A DNA stretch of 64,000 bases, from assembly GCA_035940775.1 (NCBI GenBank), contig DASZEN010000004.1, forward strand, positions 206,621 through 270,620, read 5' to 3'. Positions 1-8,483 of this stretch are shown one piece after another. Source of the DNA: DASQYE01 sp035940775 (GTDB lineage Bacteria; Acidobacteriota; Blastocatellia; Pyrinomonadales; Pyrinomonadaceae). The first letter of the stretch is position 1, and each line of letters begins with the position of its first letter. Below the pieces are notes generated by a model that was not told the origin of the DNA, did no database searches, and saw nothing but the letters and a program-made list of their open reading frames with translations. Position numbers and translations under genes: made by a program.

Positions 1-106
1 GCGATGAAGCGCAGAGCCTTATTTTAGTCGCAGGACAAACGCCGAGAGGCTCGGAGGCGGGGGCGCCGCGCGGGTCGCGCCTCTGAGCCTCCTCGTGCTG
101 CGCTTC

Positions 107-1480
107 TCATCTGTTCTTGAATTGATCGTAGAGTTCCGTGTGGCGGCTGGTCAGGGGCACCTGCCGACCGTTGATGAAGAGATAGCGTACGTGTGTGCGC
201 GCATCCAGGAGGTCGCCGTCCGTGATCGCAAGGTTGGCGACCTTGCCCGTCTCTATGGAGCCGAAACGGTCTGCGACGCCCATGATCTGCGCCGGGTAGA
301 GCGTGACGGCTCTGAGCGCTTCTTCGCGCGGCAGGCCGAAGGCGGCGGCCATGCCCGCGTGATAGGGCAGATTGCGCACGGCAGAGCCCGTCGAGCCCGA
401 AGAGATGCAGAAGCGCACGCCCGCCTGTTGCAGTTTGGCAGGATTAGCGTAGAGCACGTCGTAGTAATCGTCTTCGAGAGAGGGAAGATCGAGCACACCT
501 GTGACGATCACGGGAACGCCTCGCTCCTTCAACAGCGGGGCTGCTTTCCAGGCTTCGCCGCCGCCCAGGATTACGGCCCGCAGATGCAGCTCGTCGGCAA
601 AGCGCACGGCGGCGCGTATCTCCAATTCGCGGTCGGCGCGAAACAGGACGGGGCGCTCGCCGCGCACGAAGGGGACGAGCGAGGCGAGGACGACCGACTG
701 GGCCGGGCGCGGCAATTTCTGATCGCGCGCATAGGCGTCTTGCGCGCGCCCGTATGCTTCGGCGTCGCGCAGGAGTTTGCGCAGGCGCTCGATCTGGCGG
801 TCGCGCGTCGTGACGGCCTCGGTGATGGGAACCTCTGTCGGCGGCTCGAAGTAACTCCCGTCGTCGGTGCTCGTGGCGGCGCGCGGAAATTCTACGACCA
901 GCGCCGCAGAGGGTACGATTGCCATCTCCGGCACGGTCGAGCCGTCGAGGTTGATGATGGCGGCCTGCCCCGAGATGATGCCGCCCAATGGCATCGTGAC
1001 GACGCTCGTGATGCCGTTTGCGCGCGTGACGTTGACGTGGGCGCTGTGCGGATTGACGGCGTTTATGGCGGCGGCGTTCGGGTTCATATCGCCCACTTCG
1101 CCTATGTCCACAGTGCCGGGTGCGCCCCCGTCTATCTCCGTCAAACCGAGCGACGTTCCGGCGTCCATCATCCCCGGATAAACTGAGAGCCCGCGCGCGT
1201 CTATCTCCTGCGCGCCCGGCGGAATGCTGACGCCCGGGCCCACGGCCTCGATCTTGCCGTCGCGTATGACGAGGGTGCCGTTTTCGATTTCGGGGCCGCT
1301 CGCGGTGACGATGCGCGCATTGCGTATGGCATAGGTGACTGCCGGGCGCGCGCCGCCGGACTGTTGGGCGGCGGCGCCGCCGCCGCTCTGCTGCGCCCGC
1401 ACGTCGATAGTCCCCGGCAACGAAGCGCCGTAGAGCGCGCACAGGCAGATGACGGCGGTGATAGAATTTCTTACTCTCAT
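107..1480 (-). CDS. Exported amidohydrolase-fold protein, metal site degenerate
   Basis: Residues 2-32 form a signal peptide (basic start, hydrophobic run, cleavage near VRAQQ). The body has the imidazolonepropionase-like amidohydrolase layout: an N-terminal beta part (AIRNARIVTASGPEIENG), a TIM-barrel core and a closing segment (GSIETGKVANLAITDGDLL). The usual PGxxDxHxH metal motif reads PGMMDAGTSLG, so both HxH histidines are missing and classical metal-dependent hydrolysis is doubtful. Transcription comes from the larger paralogue upstream. The two genes overlap as TGATG (stop 1480-1482, ATG 1478-1480), which fixes the start at 1480 and implies coupling. Probable role: periplasmic partner or pseudo-enzyme of the neighbour. 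The fold is confident; activity is unknown. Confidence 0.85.
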   Translation of the reverse strand: MRVRNSITAVICLCALYGASLPGTIDVRAQQSGGGAAAQQSGGARPAVTYAIRNARIVTASGPEIENGTLVIRDGKIEAVGPGVSIPPGAQEIDARGLSVYPGMMDAGTSLGLTEIDGGAPGTVDIGEVGDMNPNAAAINAVNPHSAHVNVTRANGITSVVTMPLGGIISGQAAIINLDGSTVPEMAIVPSAALVVEFPRAATSTDDGSYFEPPTEVPITEAVTTRDRQIERLRKLLRDAEAYGRAQDAYARDQKLPRPAQSVVLASLVPFVRGERPVLFRADRELEIRAAVRFADELHLRAVILGGGEAWKAAPLLKERGVPVIVTGVLDLPSLEDDYYDVLYANPAKLQQAGVRFCISSGSTGSAVRNLPYHAGMAAAFGLPREEALRAVTLYPAQIMGVADRFGSIETGKVANLAITDGDLLDARTHVRYLFINGRQVPLTSRHTELYDQFKNR

Positions 1481-4400
1481 CAATGATTGTCCCTTCCGCC
1501 GCTTTCCGCGTCGTCGAGGTCAGTAGCCATACGCCGACGGGCGGGCGGCGCGCTCGGCGTGGTCGCTCCCCTGGCGGGCGGGCGATTCTGTTCAGCGCGC
1601 TCCAGCGCCGCGCGCTCGCGCTCAAGCTCTGCGCGCCGAGCGAGGTCTTGCTGGCGGTCAAAGAATACTTCGCCGTCAATCAGGGTTAGATCGACGTACG
1701 TATAGACGCTGAACGGATGGCCGTTCCAAACGACTAGGTCGGCATCCTTGCCAACGTCAATCGAGCCGACGCGCCCATCTATGCCAAGCTGCCACGCAGG
1801 GTTCAGCGTGATCGTCTTTAAAGCCTCTTCTTCCGTCAGGTCGCCGTACTTCATCAGCTTGGCGGCGTCTATGTTGAGACGCCGCGCCAATTCGTTCGAG
1901 TCGGAGTTGACCGAGACGTTGACGCCAGCGCGCGTCATGATGGCCGCGTTATAAGGGATGGCATCGTAAGCCTCTATCTTGTAGCCCCAGCTATCCGTGA
2001 AGACAGAAGCGCCCGCGCCGTGCTGCGCGATCTCCCTGGCGATCTTGTAGCCTTCCAGCGCATGTTGAAATGTTCTGACTTTGAAGCCGAACTCGTTCGC
2101 CAGATTGATGAGCATCAACATCTCGTCGGCGCGATACGAGTGCGCGTGAACCATTCGCTTGCCTTCGAGAACTTCGACCAGCGGCTCAAGCTGCAAGTCG
2201 CGTCGCGGTCGGATCAGGTTCTTTTCGCCGCGCGCGCTCAAGGCGCGATACTCATCCCAGGTCTTCTTGTAGTCGCGCGCCCGTACAAAGGCGTCGCGGA
2301 TCACCTCTTCGACGCCCATGCGCGTCAAGGGGTAACGCGGCGGTTGTCCCGGAAGCGGTGGGAAGTGCGTCCGCTTGGGATTCTCGCCGAGCGCGAACTT
2401 GATGCCGGGCGGCGCTCCCGGAAAAATAAATTCCTCGACGGGCCGCCCGTACTTTATCTTGACGACCGTATTCTGGCCGCCGATGGCATTACCCGAGCCG
2501 TGCAGAAGATTGGCCGTCGTGACGCCTCCGGCCAGCTCGCGGTAAATGGCAACGTCCGTCGGATTCAACACGTCGCTGATGCGCGCCATAGAGGTCACGG
2601 AGTAGGTCAGCTCGTTGACCGCGTCGATCATCGTGTGCGAGTGGCAGTCGACAATGCCGGGCGTGACGAATTTTCCGCTCGCATCAATGACACGCGCGCC
2701 GCGCGGTGCGTCCAGATTCCGCCCGACCGCCGCGATCTTGCCCGCGCGAATCAGAATGTCGGAATCAGAGAGCGTACCGTGCGAGGCCGTCAGGATCGTC
2801 GCGTGACGAATGATAGTATCCTCACGCGAGCCATCGCTGCGCGCTGGCCGTTGCTGCTGCTGTTGCTGCGCTTGTCCCTGACCATGAGCAGCATCAAACT
2901 GCGCCACGCCGTAAATATCTGCGACGGCGACGCGGGATGGAGGCGTGCTCGCTGGTGCTGGCGCAGGCGGCGTTGGAGTCGTGCGCGGTTCTGGTGATGA
3001 TGATGATGGTGACGGTGTCGGCGTTGGTGATGGTGTCGGCGTCGTCGAGGGTGTCGGCGTTGTCGAGGGTGGCGGCCCGGCCGGGCGCGTGCCAGCAAAT
3101 GAGCCGGGGGCGCGCCCGACGACGGTGATTGTGCCGCGCATCTCGTTGCCGGTGATCGTGCCTGTGAAAGTCGCTTCGGTCGTCTGACCGCCGACGTTGA
3201 CGGGGGCGGAGAATCGTATATCGCCGCCCGCGCCGACAGATGCATTGGCGATCTGCGCCGAGCCCAGGGCCCCCTGGAGCGAGCCGCGCAACGCTTCGCC
3301 CTCCTGTTGCAGCATCAGCGTGACGGCCTGTTCGCCCTCGCCTAAATTGACGCTGAGCGTCCAGGTGCCCGAAGCCATAGCTCCGGCTCCCGTCGATGTG
3401 ACGGGCTTCAAATCGACGGGGCGACCATCTATGAAGACGTGGCTGATACGCACGTTGCGGTCGAAGAGGTCGCCGCGCACGACCGTCAGATTTGCAATCT
3501 TGCCCACCTCTATAGTGCCCAGTCGGTCTGCGACGCCAAAGATTTCCGCCGGACGCAGCGTCATAGCGCGCACGGCCTCGTCGCGTTTGAGACCATTCCC
3601 GACGGCCTTCGCAGCGTTGCCTATAAAGTCTGTCATGTTGGCGAGCGCGCCCGATTGAAAAGCGAAGCGGACGCGCGCGGCGGCGAGCCTTCCGGCCGTC
3701 TTCGGCGCATCCACGCGCGCGCGCAGGACGCGCAAGGGATCCGGGTCTGCCTCGGGCACTTCGGCGGTCGTGCGCCTGGGGTAATTGAGCGACAGCAGTA
3801 CGGGCACATCGCTTTGACGCAGGCGGTCTACGACCTTCCAGGATTCCTCGCCCCCGGCGATGACGACGCGCAGGTTGAACTCCTTCGCCAGATCGAGCGC
3901 GCGACTGATCTCGCGCTCCGTGTTGGCGTACATGACGACCGGCATCCGTCGCGTGATCGCAGGGATGAGCGCGGCCAGCGATTTGTCCTGCTCGGGACGA
4001 CGAATCCCCTTTGGCCCACGCTCGTAGATGGCCTGCACCTCAGCATAACGCTCGGCGTCGAGCATCATCTGCCTGAGCGCGGAGAAGACGCCCATCAAAG
4101 ACGCCGGGTAGCCGCCCGTGCGCAGCGGCGTAAAACCTATGTGCAGGGCGACGGGCGAGCGGACGATCATCTGCTGCGGCGTGTCGCCCGCCAGATTGAT
4201 GAGCGCCGACTGGCCTATGAGAATGCCCTCGCGCGGCACCGAGAGCGCGGCTGTTATCCCTGCGCTTCTGGCCGACTCGATTTGCGCGCCTCCGGCCTGT
4301 ATCAGGTCGGCGGCGAGCAATTCGGGTTGAAGGCCGGGCGGCTGCGTAGAGTTGGGCGAAGTGAAATTCGCAGCGGACGCCTGCGTGCTCGCGGGTGGAC

Positions 4401-4758
4401 GGGCCGCGCCGGTGCTTTTGGGCGGCGGCGGCGGTATCCCCAGGCTGGTGTTGGAGTCGATCAGCCCCGGATAGACCGTCAATCCCGCCCCGTCTATGAT
4501 ACGCGCATCGGCGGGCGCGCTCGCGCTGGCCCCGACGGCAACGATCAAGCCGTCGCGAAAAACGACCGTGCCGCGCTCAATCGTCGGCCCTGAAACGGTC
4601 ACGATGCGCGCGCCCGTGATGGCGTAGGTATCAATGCCGCTCGTCTGCTGCTGTGCGCTGCTCGTCGTCGGGAAGAAAAGGGCCGTGTGCGTCGCAATGA
4701 TCGTCGAGAGAAGCGCGAGGAGCGCGGCGGCCGTCAGCCGCAGATAAGGATTTCGCAT
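1480..4758 (-). CDS. Exported two-domain amidohydrolase
   Basis: The product has 1092 residues, about twice the usual amidohydrolase length. The ATG at 4758 starts a typical signal peptide (MRNPYLRLTAAALLALLS) ending near SSAQQQ; the open frame extends 17 codons further upstream without a signal-like start. An N-terminal amidohydrolase-like domain (about 35-450) lacks the HxH motif (PGLIDSNTSLG). A beta-rich spacer (about 470-570) and a Pro/Thr/Ser-rich linker follow. The C-terminal amidohydrolase domain (about 640-1040) is intact: PGIVDCHSHT, the HAHSYR and FQHALEGYK histidines and the VNSDSN aspartate. A basic, Glu/Arg-rich tail closes it. Only the C-terminal half is likely catalytic; the substrate is unknown (dipeptidase/imidazolonepropionase-like superfamily). 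Confidence 0.87.
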   Translation of the reverse strand: MRNPYLRLTAAALLALLSTIIATHTALFFPTTSSAQQQTSGIDTYAITGARIVTVSGPTIERGTVVFRDGLIVAVGASASAPADARIIDGAGLTVYPGLIDSNTSLGIPPPPPKSTGAARPPASTQASAANFTSPNSTQPPGLQPELLAADLIQAGGAQIESARSAGITAALSVPREGILIGQSALINLAGDTPQQMIVRSPVALHIGFTPLRTGGYPASLMGVFSALRQMMLDAERYAEVQAIYERGPKGIRRPEQDKSLAALIPAITRRMPVVMYANTEREISRALDLAKEFNLRVVIAGGEESWKVVDRLRQSDVPVLLSLNYPRRTTAEVPEADPDPLRVLRARVDAPKTAGRLAAARVRFAFQSGALANMTDFIGNAAKAVGNGLKRDEAVRAMTLRPAEIFGVADRLGTIEVGKIANLTVVRGDLFDRNVRISHVFIDGRPVDLKPVTSTGAGAMASGTWTLSVNLGEGEQAVTLMLQQEGEALRGSLQGALGSAQIANASVGAGGDIRFSAPVNVGGQTTEATFTGTITGNEMRGTITVVGRAPGSFAGTRPAGPPPSTTPTPSTTPTPSPTPTPSPSSSSPEPRTTPTPPAPAPASTPPSRVAVADIYGVAQFDAAHGQGQAQQQQQQRPARSDGSREDTIIRHATILTASHGTLSDSDILIRAGKIAAVGRNLDAPRGARVIDASGKFVTPGIVDCHSHTMIDAVNELTYSVTSMARISDVLNPTDVAIYRELAGGVTTANLLHGSGNAIGGQNTVVKIKYGRPVEEFIFPGAPPGIKFALGENPKRTHFPPLPGQPPRYPLTRMGVEEVIRDAFVRARDYKKTWDEYRALSARGEKNLIRPRRDLQLEPLVEVLEGKRMVHAHSYRADEMLMLINLANEFGFKVRTFQHALEGYKIAREIAQHGAGASVFTDSWGYKIEAYDAIPYNAAIMTRAGVNVSVNSDSNELARRLNIDAAKLMKYGDLTEEEALKTITLNPAWQLGIDGRVGSIDVGKDADLVVWNGHPFSVYTYVDLTLIDGEVFFDRQQDLARRAELERERAALERAEQNRPPARGATTPSAPPARRRMATDLDDAESGGRDNH

Positions 4759-5139
4759 AGATGTTTTCCGACCTCTATATGTGAGTCGAAGCTCCGGCAT
4801 CAAGCTCAACCGCTGGCGCCCTGCCCCGAGGCCGAAGACGCCCGGAACTTTCTTTAAAAGGTTCGACCGCTCCCGAACTGTTTTTGCGCCGGGAGCCGCA
4901 GGGGGCAGACTTTAACGCTCAGGCGCACAGGGACGCGTTCGTGGCGCGGCCTAGAGAGAGAGAGCGCGCGCGCCCGTCCCGGCGCTCTACGAAAAAATTC
5001 AAGTTACGAAGAGATGAAGGCTGACGCCACAATATTAGTTCAGAAATTTGCGAAGAAGCAAGAACGACGGGCGACCCTTTTTGAAAAGGAATCGCCCGTC
5101 GCCGTCAGCATAAAGAGTGATTAACCTGTCCGCAACGCG
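4759..5139. other. Intergenic region with a terminator-like hairpin
   Basis: This stretch of about 380 bases lies between the amidohydrolase start and the end of the Cys-rich lipoprotein gene, both on the minus strand. It contains an (AG)n/(CG)n tract around 4957-4975 and the hairpin at 5066-5100. I see no credible coding sequence. Confidence 0.6.
5066..5100 (-). terminator. Strong hairpin after the Cys-rich lipoprotein gene
   Basis: A 9-bp perfect stem (GACGGGCGA at 5066-5074 with TCGCCCGTC at 5092-5100) encloses a second palindrome, CCTTTTTGAAAAGG (5076-5089). It lies 40 bases past the stop of the minus-strand lipoprotein gene. The following minus-strand bases are only moderately T-rich, so it may act as an intrinsic terminator or an mRNA 3'-end stabiliser. 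Confidence 0.6.
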
Positions 5140-5592
5140 TCAGGATTTTTTGGCGGGAGCCGTAGCAGCAGCCGGTTTAGTCTCGGCGGGCCCGCATCCG
5201 CTCTGGCTGGTCGAGGCCGTCTTTCCGGCCGTCGAGCAGCATGATGCTCCATCACCGCCCGTCGACTTGCAGCACTCCGACTTGCCCGCGGCCATCGTCG
5301 AGCAGGAGCCATCCTTGCCGCCGCAACAGCCCTTGCCGCCCTCAGCCGTATTGCACTCCATGCCTGCCGCAGAACACTTGCAGCCCTCGCTGGTTCCGCC
5401 CGTCTTGCTGGTCGGAGTGGCGCTGGCCGCGACCATGTTGCCGTCCCTGGCCGGAGCCGTCGACGAGGTGGCGTTGGAATTGTTCGCAGACCTGTTGCCG
5501 TTGCCTGTATTGCCCGTGTTTGAATTGCCTGCGTTGCAGCCCGCCAATACGAGCATGACGAATGCCAGCAATACTACTAATTTGATCTTCAT
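5140..5592 (-). CDS. Small cysteine-rich lipoprotein
   Basis: The 150-residue product begins with a lipoprotein signal peptide (MKIKLVVLLAFVMLVLAGC; lipobox LAGC with Cys19). An Asn/Ser/Thr-rich spacer (about 20-65) precedes a region with 11 cysteines, including a CxC and three CC pairs, among Gly, Ser, Lys and Ala (about 70-135). The tail is Ala/Lys-rich. The start is supported by AGGAG eight bases upstream. The pattern suggests a membrane-anchored metal-binding or disulfide-rich protein, but I recognise no family. It lies 364 bases downstream of the PqqD/HPr-kinase cassette on the same strand and may or may not belong to it. Confidence 0.75.
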   Translation of the reverse strand: MKIKLVVLLAFVMLVLAGCNAGNSNTGNTGNGNRSANNSNATSSTAPARDGNMVAASATPTSKTGGTSEGCKCSAAGMECNTAEGGKGCCGGKDGSCSTMAAGKSECCKSTGGDGASCCSTAGKTASTSQSGCGPAETKPAAATAPAKKS

Positions 5593-5956
5593 GGGTGGTC
5601 TCCTGTTTTTGCCGGGGTAAACCGTTAATAACCGCTTGTCCGACTTCGAGGGGCGAACCGTGCGCGGTGATCTTAAGAAATTATGCCTGCTCTCTCTCTT
5701 TGTGCGCGCCCGGCCTCACGCTTAATGAAGTAAACCCTCGCTTTTAAAACTTCAGCCGGGCGAAAGAAAAAGGAAAAGCCCTGAATCCGAATAGACCATT
5801 TCTTAGGCTGGCGGATAGTACATTGAGACGCCGTCGATGTGCAAGCGAAAAATGCTCTGTTTGCTGACCCGTTCAAACCGGAGCCAGAAAGCAGCGCAGC
5901 CTCTACGGCTCGACCTCAGGCGAGAGATTCAGCCCACCCGCGAGATTGCCAACAAC
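5593..5956. other. Intergenic region, no gene seen
   Basis: About 364 bases separate the lipoprotein gene from the nucleotidyltransferase gene, both on the minus strand. The 67-codon open frame at 5673-5876 (-) has no recognisable family, no good ribosome-binding site and unusual composition, so I do not call it. The region probably holds the lipoprotein promoter. Confidence 0.5.
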
Positions 5957-7081
5957 TCATCTACGCCGCGCCTGTAAGAATGATTGACGAACGGGCCCAC
6001 CGCCTGTAAAGGGGCGCGACAGGTGGGCCAGAAAAGCGGCGGCCCGTGTCAGGCAAGTGCCAATCTGAAACGGCCATCTGGGCAGATTGTTGAAGCGGCC
6101 TTTCATACCGACGGTCGCCTCGATGGGCGAGGGCCAGTGATAACGTAAACCCTTCAACGTGCTCAGCGGCCTTGAGAAGGCGGCCTCCATCGGCGTCAGA
6201 TGCCTGGCGTACATGGTGCGCGCTGTCCATTCTCTGAGGACGCTGGGCACAACCCAGGCGGGGAGACGCCTGTCGCTTGCGGCGGCCGGAACCTGATCGA
6301 GACGCGCGCCGACAAGCTGGTGCGCCAGGGCGATAGCGCAGGCGACCCAATCTGATTGCCGCCGCCGCCGCTCGCGTCCGAGGCACAACTCCCAATCAAA
6401 GCCTGCGGGACGAGCTTCCAGCGCCACCGCTATGTCGCACAACCAGAGGGGCCGCCATGCCCCTTCTCGCAGCAGGTGGAAGCAGAGGACGGAAAAGTGA
6501 TCCTCGGGCCCAGGCACACGTATGTCCTCGTTCTCGACGGGGACGATACGCGAGCGCGCGTACAGCTCGTCCACGCTCAGACCGCCGAACTTTGAGAAGC
6601 CTTCGTGTAAATCCACTTCGCATCCGGCCAGTTCCTCGGGCGCACTCTCAATCGCCGCCCGCGCCGCAGCATACTGCTGTGGACGCACGCACAGGTCTAT
6701 GTCTCCGTACGGGCGCAGGCCCTGCTCCGGGTAGTGCCGCGCGATGGCCCATCCCTTCACCAGCACGGGCTCGACACCGGCCGCGCGAAGCTGCCTGAAG
6801 ACCCTTGCGATATTGCGGCGGTGGATGGCGGCTCGTAAGGTCTGTAGGCGATAGGCGTCGCGCAACTGCGCGGCGGCGGGGCTCGATGAGAGTCTTGCGC
6901 AGTGACGAACGCGCCACCAAGCGAGCGCCGCCGCGCCCGTTTCAATCAGGAGAGGCGCAATCAAGTCAAGCTCCCGCTGGTCGCAAAGCAAGGCGGGCGC
7001 TTCTTCTCCTGCGCGCCATGCGTCCGCAAGCAGGCGGGCCATCAGGCGGCCCTGTGATAGCAGCGAACCGGATTCAGCCAT
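5957..7081 (-). CDS. Nucleotidyltransferase family protein (NTP_transf_5)
   Basis: The protein matches the uncharacterised nucleotidyltransferase family often found in peptide-maturation (lasso-type) clusters. The signature is around residues 110-150: VLVKGWAIARHYPEQGLRPYG followed by DIDLCVRP, that is, a Lys-Gly motif and a DxD metal-binding pair as in the Pol-beta superfamily. A Trp- and Arg-rich helical C-terminal half follows. Transcription is from the PqqD-domain gene, whose stop lies only 14 bases upstream. TTG (7087) and ATG (7081) are both possible starts; ATG is chosen because GGGA lies at a normal distance. It probably modifies a peptide or protein substrate by nucleotidyl transfer, which is inferred from neighbours. 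Confidence 0.8.
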   Translation of the reverse strand: MAESGSLLSQGRLMARLLADAWRAGEEAPALLCDQRELDLIAPLLIETGAAALAWWRVRHCARLSSSPAAAQLRDAYRLQTLRAAIHRRNIARVFRQLRAAGVEPVLVKGWAIARHYPEQGLRPYGDIDLCVRPQQYAAARAAIESAPEELAGCEVDLHEGFSKFGGLSVDELYARSRIVPVENEDIRVPGPEDHFSVLCFHLLREGAWRPLWLCDIAVALEARPAGFDWELCLGRERRRRQSDWVACAIALAHQLVGARLDQVPAAASDRRLPAWVVPSVLREWTARTMYARHLTPMEAAFSRPLSTLKGLRYHWPSPIEATVGMKGRFNNLPRWPFQIGTCLTRAAAFLAHLSRPFTGGGPVRQSFLQARRR

Positions 7082-7095
7082 CTTCAATCCCGATC

Positions 7096-7593
7096 TCAGC
7101 CCGCGGGGTCAAAGCAGGAGCCGTCGCACACCAGGCCTTTACAGCACTCAGGATTCATTCCGCCGCAGGAAGCGCCGACTCCACCGCATTTCGAGCCGGT
7201 CTGCGCTGCCGTGGGCGCGACGATAGAGGTCACGAGCGGCACGGCGACGGCCGTCGCAATCCCGAGGCTTCGTATCAACGCTCGCCTTGACACGGGCGCA
7301 TACCCGGCGAGAGGGCGCGCGCCCTTCTCCAACAGATCGGATTTCTCAAGTTGGTCGAGCGCCAGCCACACGACTTCCTGAGAGACGGGCGACTTCAATT
7401 CGCGCTCCAGCCTTTCCATCACCTGGGCCACCGTCAGCCGTCCGTCGCAGTGCTTCCAGACGAGCGCGGCTGTCTGGTTCAAGCAATGCGCCTCGTGGCT
7501 TTTCAAGTCGTAGACGAGCGTCTCGCCTGACACTTCCTGAATCACCAGCTCATCTTTTCGTGCCATCGGGACAATCCGTCGGGTTCGTTCCAT
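7096..7593 (-). CDS. PqqD-domain protein with Tat-like segment and knottin-like tail
   Basis: Residues about 12-92 form a PqqD-type domain (peptide recognition element), with the typical TAALVWKHCDGRLTVAQVME stretch. It is followed by a twin-arginine-like motif (SRRALIRS, 102-109), a hydrophobic segment (about 110-128) and a small-residue site (APTAAQ). The last 30 residues carry six cysteines (136, 143, 150, 151, 156, 160) spaced C-x6-C-x6-CC-x4-C-x3-C, the inhibitor-cystine-knot pattern. Known PqqD/RRE proteins present precursor peptides to modifying enzymes; here the recognition domain appears joined to an export-like signal and a small cystine-rich peptide. The ATG at 7593 follows GGAGG; ATG at 7566 is an alternative. 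The cleavage and function are inference. Confidence 0.8.
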   Translation of the reverse strand: MERTRRIVPMARKDELVIQEVSGETLVYDLKSHEAHCLNQTAALVWKHCDGRLTVAQVMERLERELKSPVSQEVVWLALDQLEKSDLLEKGARPLAGYAPVSRRALIRSLGIATAVAVPLVTSIVAPTAAQTGSKCGGVGASCGGMNPECCKGLVCDGSCFDPAG

Positions 7594-7613
7594 AACGCCT
7601 CCGTAATCATGGG

Positions 7614-8438
7614 TTACTCTTCGAGTCTCTTTAAGATAGCGTGCGCTGCGTTGGCGGCCTCGCCGCGCTCGCCTTTGAGAGTCTGCGCGCCTGACGCCGC
7701 CTGTTGCAGTGCTGAGAGCGCGGCGCGTGGATTGCGCCGCGCAGAGACGGTATTGGCAAGCAGCTCAAGCATTCCCTGTCCGGTGGAGAGCGGGCGCGGT
7801 CGCCAGCGCGCGCCACTCCTGTACCGGCTTGAGATGATCAACCCGACCGGCAGCGGCCTGTGGCCGACGCGCCCGCCAAACTCCTCAACGCTATGCTTGG
7901 TCTGTTTCGTAGAAGCCCCTTCCCGTATCTGCAACGGCTTCGGAAAGGGATGCACGCGCCCGCTCTTGTCCATCACCGCATACTCGTCGGAATAGTAGGT
8001 TGCGCCGAGCCGCACCAACGCGGCGACGAGCGTCGTCTTGCCGCTCAGGCTGCGCCCCGGAATGAGAATCGCCCGCCCTTTCCAGCCGACTACGCCCGCG
8101 TGTATGAAGACGCGGCGGCGTGCCGCTTCGGCCACATGTAGCTGCAAGTCCGACTCAAACATCTCCAACATTTCTTCAAGGTCGGTCGTGCGCGCGAGCC
8201 TGACTATATCGCCGTACAAAAGATTGAAGCGCCGCACGCCCGGCCTCTCTCCGGCGCCGCCATGGATGAGCGAATACAATCGCTCGACGACGGAAACCGG
8301 CGAGGGCTTCCAGCCGACGGGCAGATAGCTCCGTATCGCGTCGAGCATTGCCGCATCGTTGACGCGCACGCCGACGCGCACGCCGTAAGCCGTCAAAGAC
8401 ATTCCACCCGCCCAACCCAGGCGGTCTATCTTATCCAT
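7614..8438 (-). CDS. HPr kinase/phosphorylase-like serine kinase
   Basis: The protein has a Walker A loop, ILIPGRSLSGKTTLVAAL (about 135-152), followed by the YYSDEYAVMD segment typical of the HPr-kinase C-terminal fold. The N-terminal 100 residues have no HprK N-domain signature. Its size (274 residues) and neighbours match the stand-alone HprK-like kinases of peptide-maturation clusters, such as the kinase that phosphorylates the C-terminus of the paeninodin lasso precursor, rather than catabolite-repression HprK. It is the first large gene of a minus-strand cassette, 20 bases upstream of the PqqD-knottin gene. The substrate here is unknown. Confidence 0.83.
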   Translation of the reverse strand: MDKIDRLGWAGGMSLTAYGVRVGVRVNDAAMLDAIRSYLPVGWKPSPVSVVERLYSLIHGGAGERPGVRRFNLLYGDIVRLARTTDLEEMLEMFESDLQLHVAEAARRRVFIHAGVVGWKGRAILIPGRSLSGKTTLVAALVRLGATYYSDEYAVMDKSGRVHPFPKPLQIREGASTKQTKHSVEEFGGRVGHRPLPVGLIISSRYRSGARWRPRPLSTGQGMLELLANTVSARRNPRAALSALQQAASGAQTLKGERGEAANAAHAILKRLEE

Positions 8439-8483
8439 TCAACCGGATTCCCACTTGAGTCGCGGAATCTTCGATGCCGACAT
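8439..8483 (-). CDS. Possible 14-residue leader ORF before the kinase
   Basis: The reading MSASKIPRLKWESG ends in TGA directly abutting the ATG of the kinase. AAGGA lies seven bases before its ATG, a better ribosome-binding site than the kinase has. It could be a translational-coupling leader or a tiny peptide. Length alone makes chance likely. Confidence 0.25.
   Translation of the reverse strand: MSASKIPRLKWESG

Noticed and set aside
3439..4593. 384-codon plus-strand frame
   Set aside because: Antisense to the two-domain amidohydrolase and Arg/Ala-rich with no domain.
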